A DNA stretch of 64,000 nucleotides from Corynebacterium sp. HMSC27B11 (GTDB lineage Bacteria; Actinomycetota; Actinomycetes; Mycobacteriales; Mycobacteriaceae). Below the pieces are notes generated by a model, which had not been told where the DNA came from, ran no database searches, and saw nothing but the letters and a program-made list of their open reading frames with translations. This document shows positions 48,646 through 58,949 of the stretch, piece by piece; position 1 is the first letter of the stretch, and each line of letters starts with the position of its first letter. Where the stretch lies: contig NZ_KV823578.1 of the NCBI RefSeq assembly GCF_001815985.1, forward strand, positions 1 through 64,000, written 5' to 3'. Both the position numbers and the translations under genes were made by a program.

Positions 48646-49149
48646 GTGAAGCAGCAGAGTAACCGAGGAACCGTGACCGCCGTGGCCCTGGCGACCCTGG
48701 CGGTTGTGGTGATCATCGACCAGCTGAGCAAGTGGCTGGCCGTGGCCACCCTGCCGCCGCGCGAAGCCGTGCCGGTGCTGGGGGATTGGTTCCGTTTCTT
48801 GTTGGTCCGCAACCCGGGGGCGGCATTTTCGATGGGTACGGACGCCACCATCGTGCTGGCATTCGTCCAGCTCATCGCGGTGGGTGTGGCGGTATTCCTC
48901 GCCTTTCGAGCCCGCACCGGGCTTGGTGCCCTGACCATTGGGCTGATCGGGGGAGGGGCGGCCGGCAACCTGATCGACCGCATTTTCCGGGAGCCGGGCG
49001 GTATGCACGGCCACGTCGTGGACTTTTTCAGCTTCTGGAACTTCGCGATCTTCAACGTGGCGGATATCGCCATCACCGTCGGGGTAGTCCTCTACCTCGC
49101 CATCGTTTTCATCGTTGAGCCCCGAGCAGAAAGGAAGGCGCAGGAATGA
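48646..49149 (+). CDS. lspA: Lipoprotein signal peptidase II
   Basis: A 167-residue aspartic membrane protease that removes lipoprotein signal peptides after lipidation. Four hydrophobic helices are evident. The catalytic aspartates are in GNLIDRIFR near residue 108 and FNVADIAIT near residue 136, and RNPGAAFSM is the conserved second motif. The GTG start has a -10 just upstream and is probably leaderless. Its stop overlaps the rluA-family start (ATGA). Target of globomycin-type inhibitors. Confidence 0.93.
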   Translation: MKQQSNRGTVTAVALATLAVVVIIDQLSKWLAVATLPPREAVPVLGDWFRFLLVRNPGAAFSMGTDATIVLAFVQLIAVGVAVFLAFRARTGLGALTIGLIGGGAAGNLIDRIFREPGGMHGHVVDFFSFWNFAIFNVADIAITVGVVLYLAIVFIVEPRAERKAQE

Positions 49150-50090
49150 CCGAACGTGAGCAGCGGATGATGCCCGTGCCGGACGGCCTGGCGGGGATGC
49201 GTGTCGACGCAGGCCTGTCCAAGCTGCTGGGCCTGTCCCGGACGGTGGTGGCCGACCTCGCGGCCGCGGGGGACATCACCTCCGAGGGCAAGGCGCTGGG
49301 CAAGTCCGACCGGCTTGTTTCCGGCCAGTGGTTGGACGTCACCCTTCCCGCCCCTGAACGCGACCTGGCTGCCGAGCCACCCCAGCTCGTCGCGGGCATG
49401 GACATTCTCTATTCCGACGACGACGTCATCGCCGTGAATAAGCCCGTCGGTGTCGCCGCACACCCGACCTTGGGCTGGGAGGGCCCCACTGTGACTGCAG
49501 GCCTGGCGGCCGCGGGCTTCCGTATCTCTACCTCCGGGCCCCCGGAGCGCAAGGGTATCGTCCAGCGGCTCGACGTGGGCACCTCCGGGGTGATGATCGT
49601 CGCCGCGAGCGAGCGGGCCTATACCCACTTGAAGCGCGCCTTCCGCAACCGCGAGGTGGAGAAGATCTACCACGCGCTGGTGCAGGGCCACCCCGACCCG
49701 ACCTCCGGGACCATCGATGCCCCGATCGCGCGCCACCCCTCGGCGGGTTGGCGCTTCGCCGTGCGCGACGATGGCAAGCACGCGGTGACGCACTACGACA
49801 CCCTCGAGGCCCACCGCCAGGCCAGCCTGCTGCGGGTGAACCTGGAGACCGGCCGGACCCACCAGATCCGCGTGCACTTCTCCTCCCTGCACCACCCGCT
49901 GTGCGGCGACCCCATGTATGGCTCCGACCCGGAGCTGGCCGAGAAGCTGGGGCTGATCCGCCAGTGGCTGCACGCAGTCTCCCTGCGCTTCGAGCACCCC
50001 ACGGGCCGGATGATGCAGATCGACAGCCCGTACCCAGCGGACCTCCAGCAGGCCCTGGATAGGCTGCGGGAGGCCAACGATGGAATCTAG
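49146..50090 (+). CDS. RluA/RluD-family pseudouridine synthase
   Basis: A 314-residue rRNA pseudouridine synthase. The N-terminal S4 domain ([24 protein letters not shown]) binds RNA. The catalytic aspartate lies in [16 protein letters not shown] near residue 138, and [23 protein letters not shown] is the family's later signature. A glutamine replaces the usual histidine of HRLD. It is likely RluD-like (23S rRNA), but the exact site cannot be assigned. AAGGAAGGCGCAGGA gives a good ribosome site. The gene follows lspA, as in many bacteria, and overlaps the next gene by 11 bp. Confidence 0.9.
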   Translation: MTEREQRMMPVPDGLAGMRVDAGLSKLLGLSRTVVADLAAAGDITSEGKALGKSDRLVSGQWLDVTLPAPERDLAAEPPQLVAGMDILYSDDDVIAVNKPVGVAAHPTLGWEGPTVTAGLAAAGFRISTSGPPERKGIVQRLDVGTSGVMIVAASERAYTHLKRAFRNREVEKIYHALVQGHPDPTSGTIDAPIARHPSAGWRFAVRDDGKHAVTHYDTLEAHRQASLLRVNLETGRTHQIRVHFSSLHHPLCGDPMYGSDPELAEKLGLIRQWLHAVSLRFEHPTGRMMQIDSPYPADLQQALDRLREANDGI

Positions 50091-50703
50091 GTCTCCGCAG
50101 GTGGTCAAGCCCAACCGCGCCCGCCAGCGGGAACTGGACTGGGAGGATACCCGCCGACCCGCGTGGGTGGCGTGGCTCGGCGGGATCTGCGCCGTCGCCC
50201 TGCTCGTGGGGATCATGGTCATGGCCCAGTCGGACCGCACCAGCAAGCCGATGCACATCAACGGCGACCAGCTGGGGCCGTTCTACATGTCCGACCAGGC
50301 GTACGAGGAGCACTCCCGCCAGCTCCTTGACGAGGCCGAGGGGAACGAGCCCCGCTGGGCGCTGGTCTCGCCCACCACGGCGATGGCGCCAAAGGACTTC
50401 GCCAAGGTCTTCGACATCCCGCACGCGGCCCGGGTGCGCGTGTCCACGCTGCTGATCGGCCCGGTGGTACAGCGCCCGATCCCGGAACCGGCCGCCGGGC
50501 TGCGCCGCGAGGACGTCTTCACCATCGCCACCGAAGGACTGGAGGGGGAGGACGTCGCGATCAACGGCGCCCTTGTCTACGCCGCGCCCGCCGAGCTCAA
50601 GGCGATCGCGAAGAACCCGAAAGTCATGGCCGTTGAACCGGCCCCGGTGGACGCAGCCTATGGTCGTATGGGCATCCGCGCCGTGACGCACGAGGAGGAA
50701 TAG
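50080..50703 (+). CDS. Hypothetical single-pass membrane protein
   Basis: A 207-residue protein of unknown function. A basic N-terminal segment of about 28 residues precedes one transmembrane helix ([21 protein letters not shown], about 28-49), and the remaining 155 residues lie outside. No known domain is recognised. The external part contains a conserved-looking [20 protein letters not shown] segment near residue 67 and proline-rich strands. It starts within the 3' end of the pseudouridine synthase gene and ends 3 bp before rarD, so all three are likely co-transcribed. Confidence 0.65.
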   Translation: MESRSPQVVKPNRARQRELDWEDTRRPAWVAWLGGICAVALLVGIMVMAQSDRTSKPMHINGDQLGPFYMSDQAYEEHSRQLLDEAEGNEPRWALVSPTTAMAPKDFAKVFDIPHAARVRVSTLLIGPVVQRPIPEPAAGLRREDVFTIATEGLEGEDVAINGALVYAAPAELKAIAKNPKVMAVEPAPVDAAYGRMGIRAVTHEEE

Positions 50704-50706
50704 CCC

Positions 50707-51609
50707 ATGCTGTGGGGTTTTGCCGCATACATCATGTGGGGATTCTTCCCCGCGTTCTTCCCACTGCTGGAACCGGCCGCACCGGTGGAGATCCTGGCGC
50801 ACCGCTTCATCTGGACCCTGGTCTTCGTGCTGCTGCTCCTGCTGGCGCTGCGCCGCATCAAGCTGCTGCGCGAGATCACGCCCCGCGAGTGGATCCGGGT
50901 CGCGGTGGCTTCGCTGCTGATCTCCGTGAACTGGGGACTCTATATCTACGCGGTCAACAGCGGACACGTGGCGGACGCCGCGCTGGGCTACTTCATCAAC
51001 CCGCTGGTCTCCGTCGTGCTCGGCGTGCTCCTGCTGCGCGAAAGCCTGCGCCCGATGCAGAAGCTCTCGGTGGCCATCGCCGCGGTGGCGGTGGTGATCC
51101 TCACCATCGCGCTGGGCCAGCCGCCGATCATTTCCCTGGGCCTGGCCTTGAGCTTCGGTTTCTACGGTCTGGCGAAGAAGCGGATGCGGCTGGAGCCGCT
51201 GCAGTCGCTGGCTGCCGAGACGATGGTGCTTGCCCCCATCGCCGTGATCTACCTGCTGTGGCTGGGGCCGGAATCGACCTTCACCACCGAGGGCGGCGGA
51301 CACACGGCTCTGCTGATGGTTGCGGGTGTGGTCACCGCTCTGCCGCTGCTGGCCTTCGCCCGCGCCGCCCAGGAGATGTCCCTGACTTCGCTGGGCATGA
51401 TCCAGTACCTCACCCCGGTCATGCAGATGCTTTGGGCCGTGTTCGTCACCAAGGAGCATATCGAGCCGATGCGTTGGGTGGGCTTCTCCATCATCTGGGT
51501 AGCCGTGGTGATCTTCATCATCGACATGGTCATCCAGACCCGCGCTACCCGGCGTAACGCCTCCCTGGAGAAGCTCGGCACGGATACCCCGGCCACGGAG
51601 GAAGGCTAA
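50707..51609 (+). CDS. rarD: RarD/EamA-family transporter
   Basis: A 300-residue membrane protein with ten helices arranged as two EamA repeats. The opening WGFAAYIMWGFFPAFFPLL and the INWGLYIYAVNSGHVADAALGYFINPL-type segment near residue 77 are characteristic of RarD. Substrates are not established; many members move amino acids, drugs or metabolites. Its TAA stop overlaps the TAG stop of the convergent racemase-like gene by a 4-bp overlap of reading frames. Confidence 0.85.
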   Translation: MLWGFAAYIMWGFFPAFFPLLEPAAPVEILAHRFIWTLVFVLLLLLALRRIKLLREITPREWIRVAVASLLISVNWGLYIYAVNSGHVADAALGYFINPLVSVVLGVLLLRESLRPMQKLSVAIAAVAVVILTIALGQPPIISLGLALSFGFYGLAKKRMRLEPLQSLAAETMVLAPIAVIYLLWLGPESTFTTEGGGHTALLMVAGVVTALPLLAFARAAQEMSLTSLGMIQYLTPVMQMLWAVFVTKEHIEPMRWVGFSIIWVAVVIFIIDMVIQTRATRRNASLEKLGTDTPATEEG

Positions 51610-52799
51610 ACGAAGGCCTGACCCTCGCCCCGGTAGGTCGGCCACCGGTCCACGATTTCTCCTCCTGATACGACGACTACCTCGTCGAACCACTCCGCCT
51701 GCTCGCCGGCCTTCGCGTGGCGGAACCACACGTGATCGCCCAGCTGCAGGCTCTTGGCCGCAGGCCCCTTCAGCGGGGTCTGCACTTCGCCCGGACCCTC
51801 CAGCGGCGCCATGCGCAGCCCCGCGGGGTAGTCCACGGTCGGCAGCCGGTCCGCCCCCGGTGGCCCAGAGGCCACCCGGCCACCACCGGCCACCGTCACC
51901 ACATCCGGGGCGGGGCGGCGCACCACCGGTACCACGAACCACTGCGCGGGCTCCGGCTGGAAGCTCTTATAGCGGTCGAACAGACCCGGAGCGAGAACAC
52001 CCGAGCCCGCGCCGATCTCCGTGATCACCGTTTCCGCCGAGGTGGTCTCGATCGACCCGGTGCCCCCGCCATTGACGAACTCCAGTGGCGGCTGTCCCGC
52101 GCTCGCCAGCAGCTGCTCCACCGCCCGCACGATTTTCCCGCGCCGGGTAGCCAGCTCGCGGGTGGAGATGCCCTTCATCACCGAGACCGCCGGAGAGCTA
52201 TCCGTGGTTCCAGCGATCTGCCCCTCGTAAGCCATGAGACCCACCAGGCGGAAACCCGGCCGGGCAACAATGACCTCCGCCAGGCGACGGACCTGCTCCA
52301 CGGAGTGGACCGGGGAGCGCAACGCCCCCAGGTGCACCGGCCCCATGGCCAGGCTGGCGTCGACGTCGATGCACACCCGAATCTCCCCGCGCTCGGCGCC
52401 GGAAGCCTTTTGCCCAGCAACCGCGTCGTCGATGAAATCCAGGTGGGCAGGGGAGTCCACCATCACGGTGATGGACTCCCGGAGCGTCGGGGACGCGGCG
52501 AGCGTGCGCAGCGCCTCGCGGTGGGTGGTGGGGTAAGCCACCAGGACGTCGTCGGTGACCCCGGTCTCGACCAACCAGATGGCCTCGGAAAGGTGGAAGC
52601 CCAACACCCCGGCGTAGCCCGGCAGCTCCAGCACGCGGCGCAGCATCTCACGGATACGCACCGACTTGCTGGCAAGCCGGATCGGGGTGCCATTCGCGCG
52701 CCGAACCATATCGCGGGCGTTCGCGAGCGCGGCGTCGAGATCCATGACGGCGAACGGGGCATCCAAATGGGCAACTGCAGACCTGGTCAAATACTTCAC
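51606..52799 (-). CDS. Alanine racemase-like PLP protein (D-threonine aldolase type)
   Basis: A 397-residue protein with a fold-type III PLP barrel. The lysine in PIRLASKSVRIRE near residue 44 is the expected PLP anchor. LRMAPLEGPGEVQTPLKGPAAKSLQLGDHVWFRHAKAGEQAEWFDEVVVV near the C-terminus carries the histidine and acidic residues of the metal-site domain in D-threonine aldolase-like enzymes. The likely reaction is a D-amino-acid lyase or deaminase, but the substrate cannot be read. It is divergent from dnaE and convergent with rarD. Confidence 0.72.
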   Translation of the reverse strand: MKYLTRSAVAHLDAPFAVMDLDAALANARDMVRRANGTPIRLASKSVRIREMLRRVLELPGYAGVLGFHLSEAIWLVETGVTDDVLVAYPTTHREALRTLAASPTLRESITVMVDSPAHLDFIDDAVAGQKASGAERGEIRVCIDVDASLAMGPVHLGALRSPVHSVEQVRRLAEVIVARPGFRLVGLMAYEGQIAGTTDSSPAVSVMKGISTRELATRRGKIVRAVEQLLASAGQPPLEFVNGGGTGSIETTSAETVITEIGAGSGVLAPGLFDRYKSFQPEPAQWFVVPVVRRPAPDVVTVAGGGRVASGPPGADRLPTVDYPAGLRMAPLEGPGEVQTPLKGPAAKSLQLGDHVWFRHAKAGEQAEWFDEVVVVSGGEIVDRWPTYRGEGQAFV

Positions 52800-52844
52800 G
52801 GAGCAAAAGCTTAGTGCCCGAGTTTCGCAGTGTCCGGAAAACGA

Positions 52845-52858
52845 TAGGATAGCCAGTT
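52845..52858 (+). promoter_or_regulatory. dnaE -10, predicted leaderless start
   Basis: TAGGAT (52845-52850) lies 8 nt before the dnaE ATG at 52859. No ribosome site is present between them. Confidence 0.5.
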
Positions 52859-55800
52859 ATGAGCCGCTCGTCTTTCGTCCACCTGCATAATCACACGGAA
52901 TACTCCATGCTCGACGGCATGGCGAAGGTAGACATGCTCGCCGAGGAGGTCGCCCGCCAGGGAATGCCCGCGGTGGGCATGACCGACCACGGCAACATGT
53001 TCGGCGCGGATGCCTTCTACCGCACCATGACGGCGGCCGGGATCAAGCCGATCATCGGCATCGAGGCCTACATGGCCCCCGACTCCCGCTTCAACATGAA
53101 CCGCGTGCGCTGGGGTAGCCCGGAGCAGAAGAAGGACGACGTCTCCGCCTCCGGCGCGTACCTGCACCAGACCATGCTCGCCGAAAACGCCACCGGCCTG
53201 CGCAACCTCTTCTATCTTTCCTCGATGGCCTCCTACGAGGGTCAGCTGGGCAAGTGGCCGCGCATGGACGCCGAGCTCATCGCCGAGCACGCCGAGGGCG
53301 TCATCGCGACCACCGGCTGCCCCTCCGGCGACGTGCAGACCCGCCTGCGCCTCGGCCAGTTCAACGAGGCCCTCGAGGCAGCGGCCATGTGGCAGGACAT
53401 CTACGGCAAGGACAACTTCTTCCTCGAGCTCATGGACCACGGGCTGGAGATCGAGAAGCGCGTCCGCGACGAGCTCATGGAGATCGGCCGCAAGCTGGAC
53501 CTGCCGCCGCTGGTGACCAACGACTGCCACTACGTGCTGGAGAACCAGGCCGCCGCCCACGAGGTCATGCTGTGCGTGCAGACCGGCTCCACCATGGACG
53601 AGCCCACCATCGACGAGGGCGGTAAGCGCTTCGCCTTCAGCGGTTCCTCCTACTACATCCGTACCGCGGAGGACATCCGTAACCAGTGGGACCACGTCGT
53701 CCCGGATGGCTGCGATAACACCCTGTGGATCGCCGAGCGCGTCCAGGACTACGGCGAGATCTGGGAAGAGCACCCCTACGACCGCATGCCGGTCGCCGAG
53801 GTGCCGGAGGGGCACACGCCGACGTCTTGGCTGACCCACGAGGTCATGCGGGGCCTGGAGGAGCGATTCAACGGCGGCCCGGTGCCACAGGAATACATTG
53901 ACCGCGCTGAATACGAGATCAGCGTCATCGACATGAAGGGATACCCCTCCTACTTCCTCATCGTCGCCGAGCTGATCAAGTACGCCCGCTCCGTGGGCAT
54001 CCGCGTCGGCCCCGGCCGTGGCTCCGCCGCCGGCGCCCTGGTGGCATACGCGCTGACGATCACGAACATCGACCCCATCGAGCACGGGCTGCTCTTCGAG
54101 CGCTTCCTCAACCCGGAGCGCCCGTCCGCACCCGATATCGATATCGACTTCGACGACCGCCGCCGCGGCGAGATGATCCGCTACGCCTCCGACCGCTGGG
54201 GCGAGGACAAGATCGCCCAGGTCATCACCTTCGGCACGGTGAAGACCAAGCAGGCGATTAAGGACTCCGCCCGAGCCTGGTACGGCCAGGCCGGCTTCCA
54301 GATGGCCGACCGGATCACCAAGGCCCTGCCGCCGGCAATCATGGCCAAGGACATCGAGCTCAAGGGCATCAAGGACCCGGAGCACCCGCGCTACGCGGAG
54401 GCCGCCGAAGTCCGCCAGCTCATCGACACCGACCCGCAAGTCAACAAGATCTACGAGGACGCCCTCGGCCTGGAGGGCGTGGTGCGCCAGGCGGGTGTGC
54501 ACGCGTGTGCCGTGATTATGTCCAGCGTGCCACTGCTGGACTGCATCCCGATGTGGAAGCGCAAGCAGGACGGCGCGCTGATCACCGGCTGGCCGTACCC
54601 GGCCTGTGAGGCCATCGGCCTGCTGAAGATGGACTTCCTGGGGCTGCGCAACCTCACCGTCATCGGTGATGCGATCGACAACATCAAGAAGAACCGGGGC
54701 GAGGACTTCGACCTCGAGGGCCTGGCCACCGAGGACAAGTCCACCTACGAGCTGCTCGCCCGCGGCGACACCCTGGGCGTGTTCCAGCTGGACTCCGGCG
54801 GCATGCAGGAGCTGCTGAAGCGCATGCAGCCTACCGGCTTCAACGACATCGTCGCCGCACTCGCGCTCTACCGCCCGGGCCCGATGGGCGTGAAGGCGCA
54901 CTGGGAGTACGCGGACCGCAAGAACGGGCGCAAGCCCATCACCCCGATCCACCCGGAGCTGGAGGAACCACTCCAGGAGATCCTGGAGGAGACCTACGGC
55001 CTCATCGTGTACCAGGAGCAGATCATGAGGATCTCGCAGAAGGTCGCGAACTACACCGCTGGCCAGGCAGATGGTTTCCGCAAGGCCATGGGTAAGAAGA
55101 AGCGTGAGGTGCTGGACCAGGAGTACGAGACCTTCTCCGGCGGCATGATCGACAATGGCTACTCCAAGGACGCCATCGACACGCTATGGAACACGATCCT
55201 GCCGTTCGCGGACTACGCGTTCAATAAGTCCCACGCCGCGGGCTACGGCCTGGTCTCCTTCTGGACGGCCTACCTCAAGGCCAACTACACCGCCGAGTAC
55301 ATGGCCGCCCTGCTGACCTCGGTGTCCAACCAGAAGGACAAGTCCGCGATCTACCTCGCCGACTGCCGCCACCTGGGCATCAAGGTGCTCTCGCCGGACG
55401 TCAACGAGTCCGCCTTCACCTTCCAGTCCGTCGGCGAGGACATCCGCTTCGGCCTGGGCGCGGTCCGCAACGTCGGCGAGGACGTCGTCGAGTCCATCAT
55501 CGCCAGCCGCGAAGAGAAGGGCGACTTCAAGGACTTCTCCGACTACCTGGACAAGATCGACGCCGTCGCCGCCTCCAAGCGCGTCACCGAATCCCTGATC
55601 AAGGCCGGTGCCTTCGACTCCCTCGGGCACCCGCGCAAGGGCCTCGTCCTTGTCCACGAGGATGCCGTTGACGCCGTCGTCGCGACGAAGAAGGCCGCCG
55701 CCAAGGGACAGTTCGACCTCTTCGCCGGCCTGGGTGCCGAGGAGGCCGGGGACGTCTTCAAGGTCGAGGTCCCGGACCAGGAGTGGGAGCGCAAGCACGA

Positions 55801-56425
55801 GCTCGCCCTGGAGCGCGACATGCTGGGCCTGTACGTGTCCGGCCACCCCTTGGACGGCTTCGAGGACGCCCTGGACGCCCAGATCGACACCCCGCTGCCC
55901 ACCGTGCTCTCCGGCGAGCTGCCGAATAACAAGGACGTTAAGATCGGCGGCATCATCTCCAGCGTCGAGCGGCGCGTGGACCGCAACGGTGCGCCCTGGG
56001 TCATCGCCACCCTGGAGGACCAGCACGGCGCACAGGTGGAACTGCTCGTCTTCGCGAAGACCTACCAGATGGTCGCCCCGCAGATCGTGGAGGACAACAT
56101 CGTCCTCGCGAAGGCGAAGATCCGCTACCGCGACGACCGCATGAGCATCTTCTGCGAGGACCTGAAGTCCGCCGAGCTCTCCATCGGTGCTGGCACCGGC
56201 GTTCCGCTGCGGCTGAACATCCGCGTCGACCAGGCCACCCCGGAGAACATGCAGCGACTCAAGCAGGTGCTGAGCAACAACAAGGGCGACTCGGACGTCT
56301 ACCTCACCCTCATCGACGGTGAGCAGGAGGTGCAGTTCCTCCTCGGCCCAGAGATGCGGGTGACCAAGTCCCCGGCGCTGATGGGCGACCTGAAGGCCAG
56401 CACCTGGGAGGGCATCTTCGCCTAA
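52859..56425 (+). CDS. dnaE: DNA polymerase III alpha subunit
   Basis: The 1188-residue replicative polymerase. The N-terminal PHP domain opens [17 protein letters not shown] and contains TDHGNM; it keeps metal-binding histidines, so intrinsic 3'-5' proofreading is possible, as in mycobacterial DnaE1. The polymerase catalytic acid cluster is [14 protein letters not shown] near residue 425. A helix-hairpin-helix segment and an OB-fold near residue 1030 follow, with the beta-clamp region between. Length matches DnaE1 rather than the shorter DnaE2 mutasome enzyme. No intein is present. The gene is probably leaderless. Confidence 0.96.
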   Translation: MSRSSFVHLHNHTEYSMLDGMAKVDMLAEEVARQGMPAVGMTDHGNMFGADAFYRTMTAAGIKPIIGIEAYMAPDSRFNMNRVRWGSPEQKKDDVSASGAYLHQTMLAENATGLRNLFYLSSMASYEGQLGKWPRMDAELIAEHAEGVIATTGCPSGDVQTRLRLGQFNEALEAAAMWQDIYGKDNFFLELMDHGLEIEKRVRDELMEIGRKLDLPPLVTNDCHYVLENQAAAHEVMLCVQTGSTMDEPTIDEGGKRFAFSGSSYYIRTAEDIRNQWDHVVPDGCDNTLWIAERVQDYGEIWEEHPYDRMPVAEVPEGHTPTSWLTHEVMRGLEERFNGGPVPQEYIDRAEYEISVIDMKGYPSYFLIVAELIKYARSVGIRVGPGRGSAAGALVAYALTITNIDPIEHGLLFERFLNPERPSAPDIDIDFDDRRRGEMIRYASDRWGEDKIAQVITFGTVKTKQAIKDSARAWYGQAGFQMADRITKALPPAIMAKDIELKGIKDPEHPRYAEAAEVRQLIDTDPQVNKIYEDALGLEGVVRQAGVHACAVIMSSVPLLDCIPMWKRKQDGALITGWPYPACEAIGLLKMDFLGLRNLTVIGDAIDNIKKNRGEDFDLEGLATEDKSTYELLARGDTLGVFQLDSGGMQELLKRMQPTGFNDIVAALALYRPGPMGVKAHWEYADRKNGRKPITPIHPELEEPLQEILEETYGLIVYQEQIMRISQKVANYTAGQADGFRKAMGKKKREVLDQEYETFSGGMIDNGYSKDAIDTLWNTILPFADYAFNKSHAAGYGLVSFWTAYLKANYTAEYMAALLTSVSNQKDKSAIYLADCRHLGIKVLSPDVNESAFTFQSVGEDIRFGLGAVRNVGEDVVESIIASREEKGDFKDFSDYLDKIDAVAASKRVTESLIKAGAFDSLGHPRKGLVLVHEDAVDAVVATKKAAAKGQFDLFAGLGAEEAGDVFKVEVPDQEWERKHELALERDMLGLYVSGHPLDGFEDALDAQIDTPLPTVLSGELPNNKDVKIGGIISSVERRVDRNGAPWVIATLEDQHGAQVELLVFAKTYQMVAPQIVEDNIVLAKAKIRYRDDRMSIFCEDLKSAELSIGAGTGVPLRLNIRVDQATPENMQRLKQVLSNNKGDSDVYLTLIDGEQEVQFLLGPEMRVTKSPALMGDLKASTWEGIFA

Positions 56426-56476
56426 AACCCAGGTAGCCCCGGCCCAGAAAAACCACGAGCAGGAAAACAACACCCA

Positions 56477-57163
56477 GTGAGCAAGAAGAAGCAGGCCCCC
56501 GAGGCGGAGGGCGCAGAAGAGTTCACCCGCCTCGAGCCCTACCGCCGCCCGACGGCAAAAGAGTGGCAGGCGGAGCTCGAGATCAAGCGCTCCACCTTCA
56601 TCGGACTAGTGCGGCAAACCCCCACGGAGGCTTCAGCCCGCGCCTTCATCGACGAGGTCCGGGACCGCTACCCGGACGCTCGCCATCACTGCAGCGCCTA
56701 CCTCGTCCATCAGGACGGCGCGCAGCCCATCGAGCGCTCCAGCGACGACGGCGAGCCCGCCGGCACCGCCGGGCAGCCCATGCTCGAGGTGCTGCGCGGC
56801 AGCGGGGCGTTGGACATCACCGCCGTGGTCGTCCGCTACTTCGGCGGCGTGCTGCTCGGCACCGGTGGTCTGGTCCGCGCCTACCACGACGCCACCAAGG
56901 CCGCGCTCGATGAGGTCACCTGGGTCACGCGCACCCAGCTGGAGCTCTACCGCGTGGAGCTTAACCACGACGAGGCCGGGCGCGTGGAGTCCGAGATCCG
57001 TAACGCCGGCTACCAGATCCTGGAGACCGACTACGCCGCCAAGGTGGGCTTCCTCATCGCCGGGGACGACGCGCTAGCCACGCACCTCGCCAGCTGGACC
57101 CAAGGCCGCGTGGAACCCACCCGCGCGGGCCAACGTTGGGTAGATTTACCCACCGGAAGCTAA
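56477..57163 (+). CDS. YigZ/IMPACT-family protein
   Basis: A 228-residue protein. The N-terminal UPF0029 domain has IKRSTFIGLVRQTPTEASARAFIDEVR, then the family signature DDGEPAGTAGQPML near residue 91 and VVVRYFGGVLLGTGGLVRAY near residue 120. A C-terminal ferredoxin-like domain completes it. Members are implicated in translation-related stress but have no settled activity. The start codon is GTG at 56477. Confidence 0.88.
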   Translation: MSKKKQAPEAEGAEEFTRLEPYRRPTAKEWQAELEIKRSTFIGLVRQTPTEASARAFIDEVRDRYPDARHHCSAYLVHQDGAQPIERSSDDGEPAGTAGQPMLEVLRGSGALDITAVVVRYFGGVLLGTGGLVRAYHDATKAALDEVTWVTRTQLELYRVELNHDEAGRVESEIRNAGYQILETDYAAKVGFLIAGDDALATHLASWTQGRVEPTRAGQRWVDLPTGS

Positions 57164-57240
57164 AAATTTTCCCAGGCACCCCGGCGACCCGATGAGCACC
57201 CGGGCCACAACACCAAGAACGCGATAGAGGAAGAAGCACC

Positions 57241-57474
57241 ATGACCCTCAGCCCCTACGGAGACAACCCGATCACCCAGCGCAAGGCCGCCGTGCGCAAG
57301 CACTCCAAGGCCATCCAGATCACCGCTGGCGTCGGCGGCGGACTCATCGTCCTGGGCGCCCTCACCGGCGCCGGCATGGGCTTCATCATCACCGTCCTGG
57401 TGATCTCCCTGATCGTCGCCGGCTACAACGGCTGGCAGATCAACAAGATCATCAATCAGAAGGACAACTGGTAA
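57241..57474 (+). CDS. Small two-helix membrane protein
   Basis: A 77-residue protein with a polar N-terminus (about 28 residues) and two hydrophobic helices, ITAGVGGGLIVLGALTGAG and GFIITVLVISLIVAGYNGW, then a short basic tail. No family is recognised. The ATG has GAGGAAGAAGC upstream. The stop precedes the S4-domain gene by 3 bp, so the two should be co-expressed. Confidence 0.65.
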   Translation: MTLSPYGDNPITQRKAAVRKHSKAIQITAGVGGGLIVLGALTGAGMGFIITVLVISLIVAGYNGWQINKIINQKDNW

Positions 57475-57477
57475 ACC

Positions 57478-57846
57478 ATGGTCCGCGTCGACGCCTGGGT
57501 CTGGGCCGTCCGGCTCACCAAGACCCGAGCGCAGGCCGCGGCCGCATGTCGCGCCGGGCATGTGAAAATCAACGGCGAATCGGTCAAACCCGCCCAGCAC
57601 GTGGCCGTGGGGGACCAGGTGCGGGTCTGGGTCAACCACCGGGAACGCATCGTTGAGGTCGCGGAGCTGTTGCACAAGCGGGTGGGGGCGCCGGTGGCGC
57701 AGAAGGCCTATATCGATCACTCGCCGCCACCGCCGCCCAAGGAGATCATCGCCTCCATGCCGCGGCGTGACCCCGGGGCCGGGCGCCCAACTAAGAAGGA
57801 GCGCCGCGAGCTGGATAAGTTCATGCGCAACCAGCGGCGCCGCTGA
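57478..57846 (+). CDS. S4-domain RNA-binding protein (Hsp15/RqcP-like)
   Basis: A 122-residue protein with an N-terminal S4 fold: VRVDAWVWAVRLTKTRAQAAAACRAGHVKINGESVKPAQHVAVGD. A basic C-terminal tail (GRPTKKERRELDKF, RNQRRR) follows. Such proteins bind stalled 50S-tRNA complexes (Hsp15) or act in ribosome quality control (RqcP). Which applies here is open. It is convergent with the alarmone synthetase gene. Confidence 0.85.
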   Translation: MVRVDAWVWAVRLTKTRAQAAAACRAGHVKINGESVKPAQHVAVGDQVRVWVNHRERIVEVAELLHKRVGAPVAQKAYIDHSPPPPPKEIIASMPRRDPGAGRPTKKERRELDKFMRNQRRR

Positions 57847-57912
57847 ATTCAGCTGGGCGACCACAGCTGGACGCAGCAGCCTGGGGTCGAGAACTGGACG
57901 GTATCAGCGCGT

Positions 57913-58905
57913 TCAGTCGCGCGCAGCGGGGGAGTAGACCTGCTGGCCGAGCTGCTGCCAGCGGTTGCCGAGGCGCCCCGGCCGGGTCTCGATATTCTCC
58001 CCGATGTGCACGGTCCGGCGGATATGGTCCCGGCCGTAGGTGAACAACAGCAGATCGTCGATGAGGCGCACCTGCCCGGGCTCGAAGGGATAAGCCATCG
58101 CCTCGTTGAGCGCGGCGATCCGATCCGGGTCCAGCAGCTCCTTGAGCTCCGCGACGGTGGTGATGCCGTGGGCGGCCAGCATCGCGATCGCCCAGCCGTA
58201 ATAATCCGCCCGCGAGGTGGGGTAGGAGCTGCCAAGCAGGCGGGTGAGCAGGCCCGGCAGCGAGCGGGTGTCGAGCTCGGTGGCGTCCTGCTCCTGAGTG
58301 CGGGCATCGACGATGCGGGCGATCTTGTCGAACTGCTCGTCGGCGAGCTCGATGAGCCCGGCGGCGAGCGTGAAAGCCCGGTCCACCTCCGGGTTGCCGG
58401 ACATCTCCGGGTTCTTATAGCGCATATCGTGCTCGAACTCGGCCCACGCGTGCTGCAGCACGGTGCGCAGCTGCACCTCCACCCGCCGGCCGAGTTGCTC
58501 TGAGTAGCCGATCACGTGGTGGGAGGCGTAGCCGAAGCGCCCGCTCTTAGCGGTCTCGGCAGCCTTATCGACCACGGTGTCGATGGCGAAAATGGTGCTC
58601 ACCGCCGCAAGCAGCTGCTCGATCTCGCCGGAGTGGAAGGTGGTCACCCGGATGCCGACGATGTCGTGGGCGCTCGCGAAGTCCTGATACTCCGGGTAGT
58701 TGGGGTTCTTCAGCTTCGCGACGAAGCTGGAACGGTCCTTCAACCTCACCGAGACCTGGTCGAAGCTGATGCCCGCGTCGTCGAGCGCGGCGGCGACGAG
58801 CTCTTTCGTTTCGCGCTCGGCGGCTGGGTGCTGGTCGAGCCAGGTGTCGTAGTCCTTCAGCGCCTGGGTGATGGTGCTGGCGGTTGGCGAGGTGGAGTTT
58901 CCCAT
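57913..58905 (-). CDS. relS: Small alarmone synthetase (RelA/SpoT synthetase domain)
   Basis: A 330-residue (p)ppGpp synthetase without hydrolase or TGS domains. Synthetase motifs are visible: SVRLKDRSSFVAKLKN near residue 55, AHDIVGIRVTTF near residue 80, FGYASHHVIG near residue 125, and RRVEVQLRTVLQHAWAEFEHDMRYKN near residue 145 with the catalytic glutamate. The extra C-terminal half is helical. It corresponds in place to RelS of C. glutamicum, hence the symbol. The usual arginine in the GYRSxH motif is alanine here, which could affect activity. A -10 (TAGAAT) ends 6 nt before the ATG, so it is probably leaderless. Confidence 0.82.
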   Translation of the reverse strand: MGNSTSPTASTITQALKDYDTWLDQHPAAERETKELVAAALDDAGISFDQVSVRLKDRSSFVAKLKNPNYPEYQDFASAHDIVGIRVTTFHSGEIEQLLAAVSTIFAIDTVVDKAAETAKSGRFGYASHHVIGYSEQLGRRVEVQLRTVLQHAWAEFEHDMRYKNPEMSGNPEVDRAFTLAAGLIELADEQFDKIARIVDARTQEQDATELDTRSLPGLLTRLLGSSYPTSRADYYGWAIAMLAAHGITTVAELKELLDPDRIAALNEAMAYPFEPGQVRLIDDLLLFTYGRDHIRRTVHIGENIETRPGRLGNRWQQLGQQVYSPAARD

Positions 58906-58917
58906 GCCCAGATTCTA
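58906..58917 (-). promoter_or_regulatory. relS -10, predicted leaderless start
   Basis: On the minus strand TAGAAT (plus 58912-58917) is followed by 6 nt and then the ATG at 58905. No ribosome site is visible. Confidence 0.55.
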
Positions 58918-58949
58918 AGCCACCGCGTGAAGGGGCGGGAGAGCGGTTT

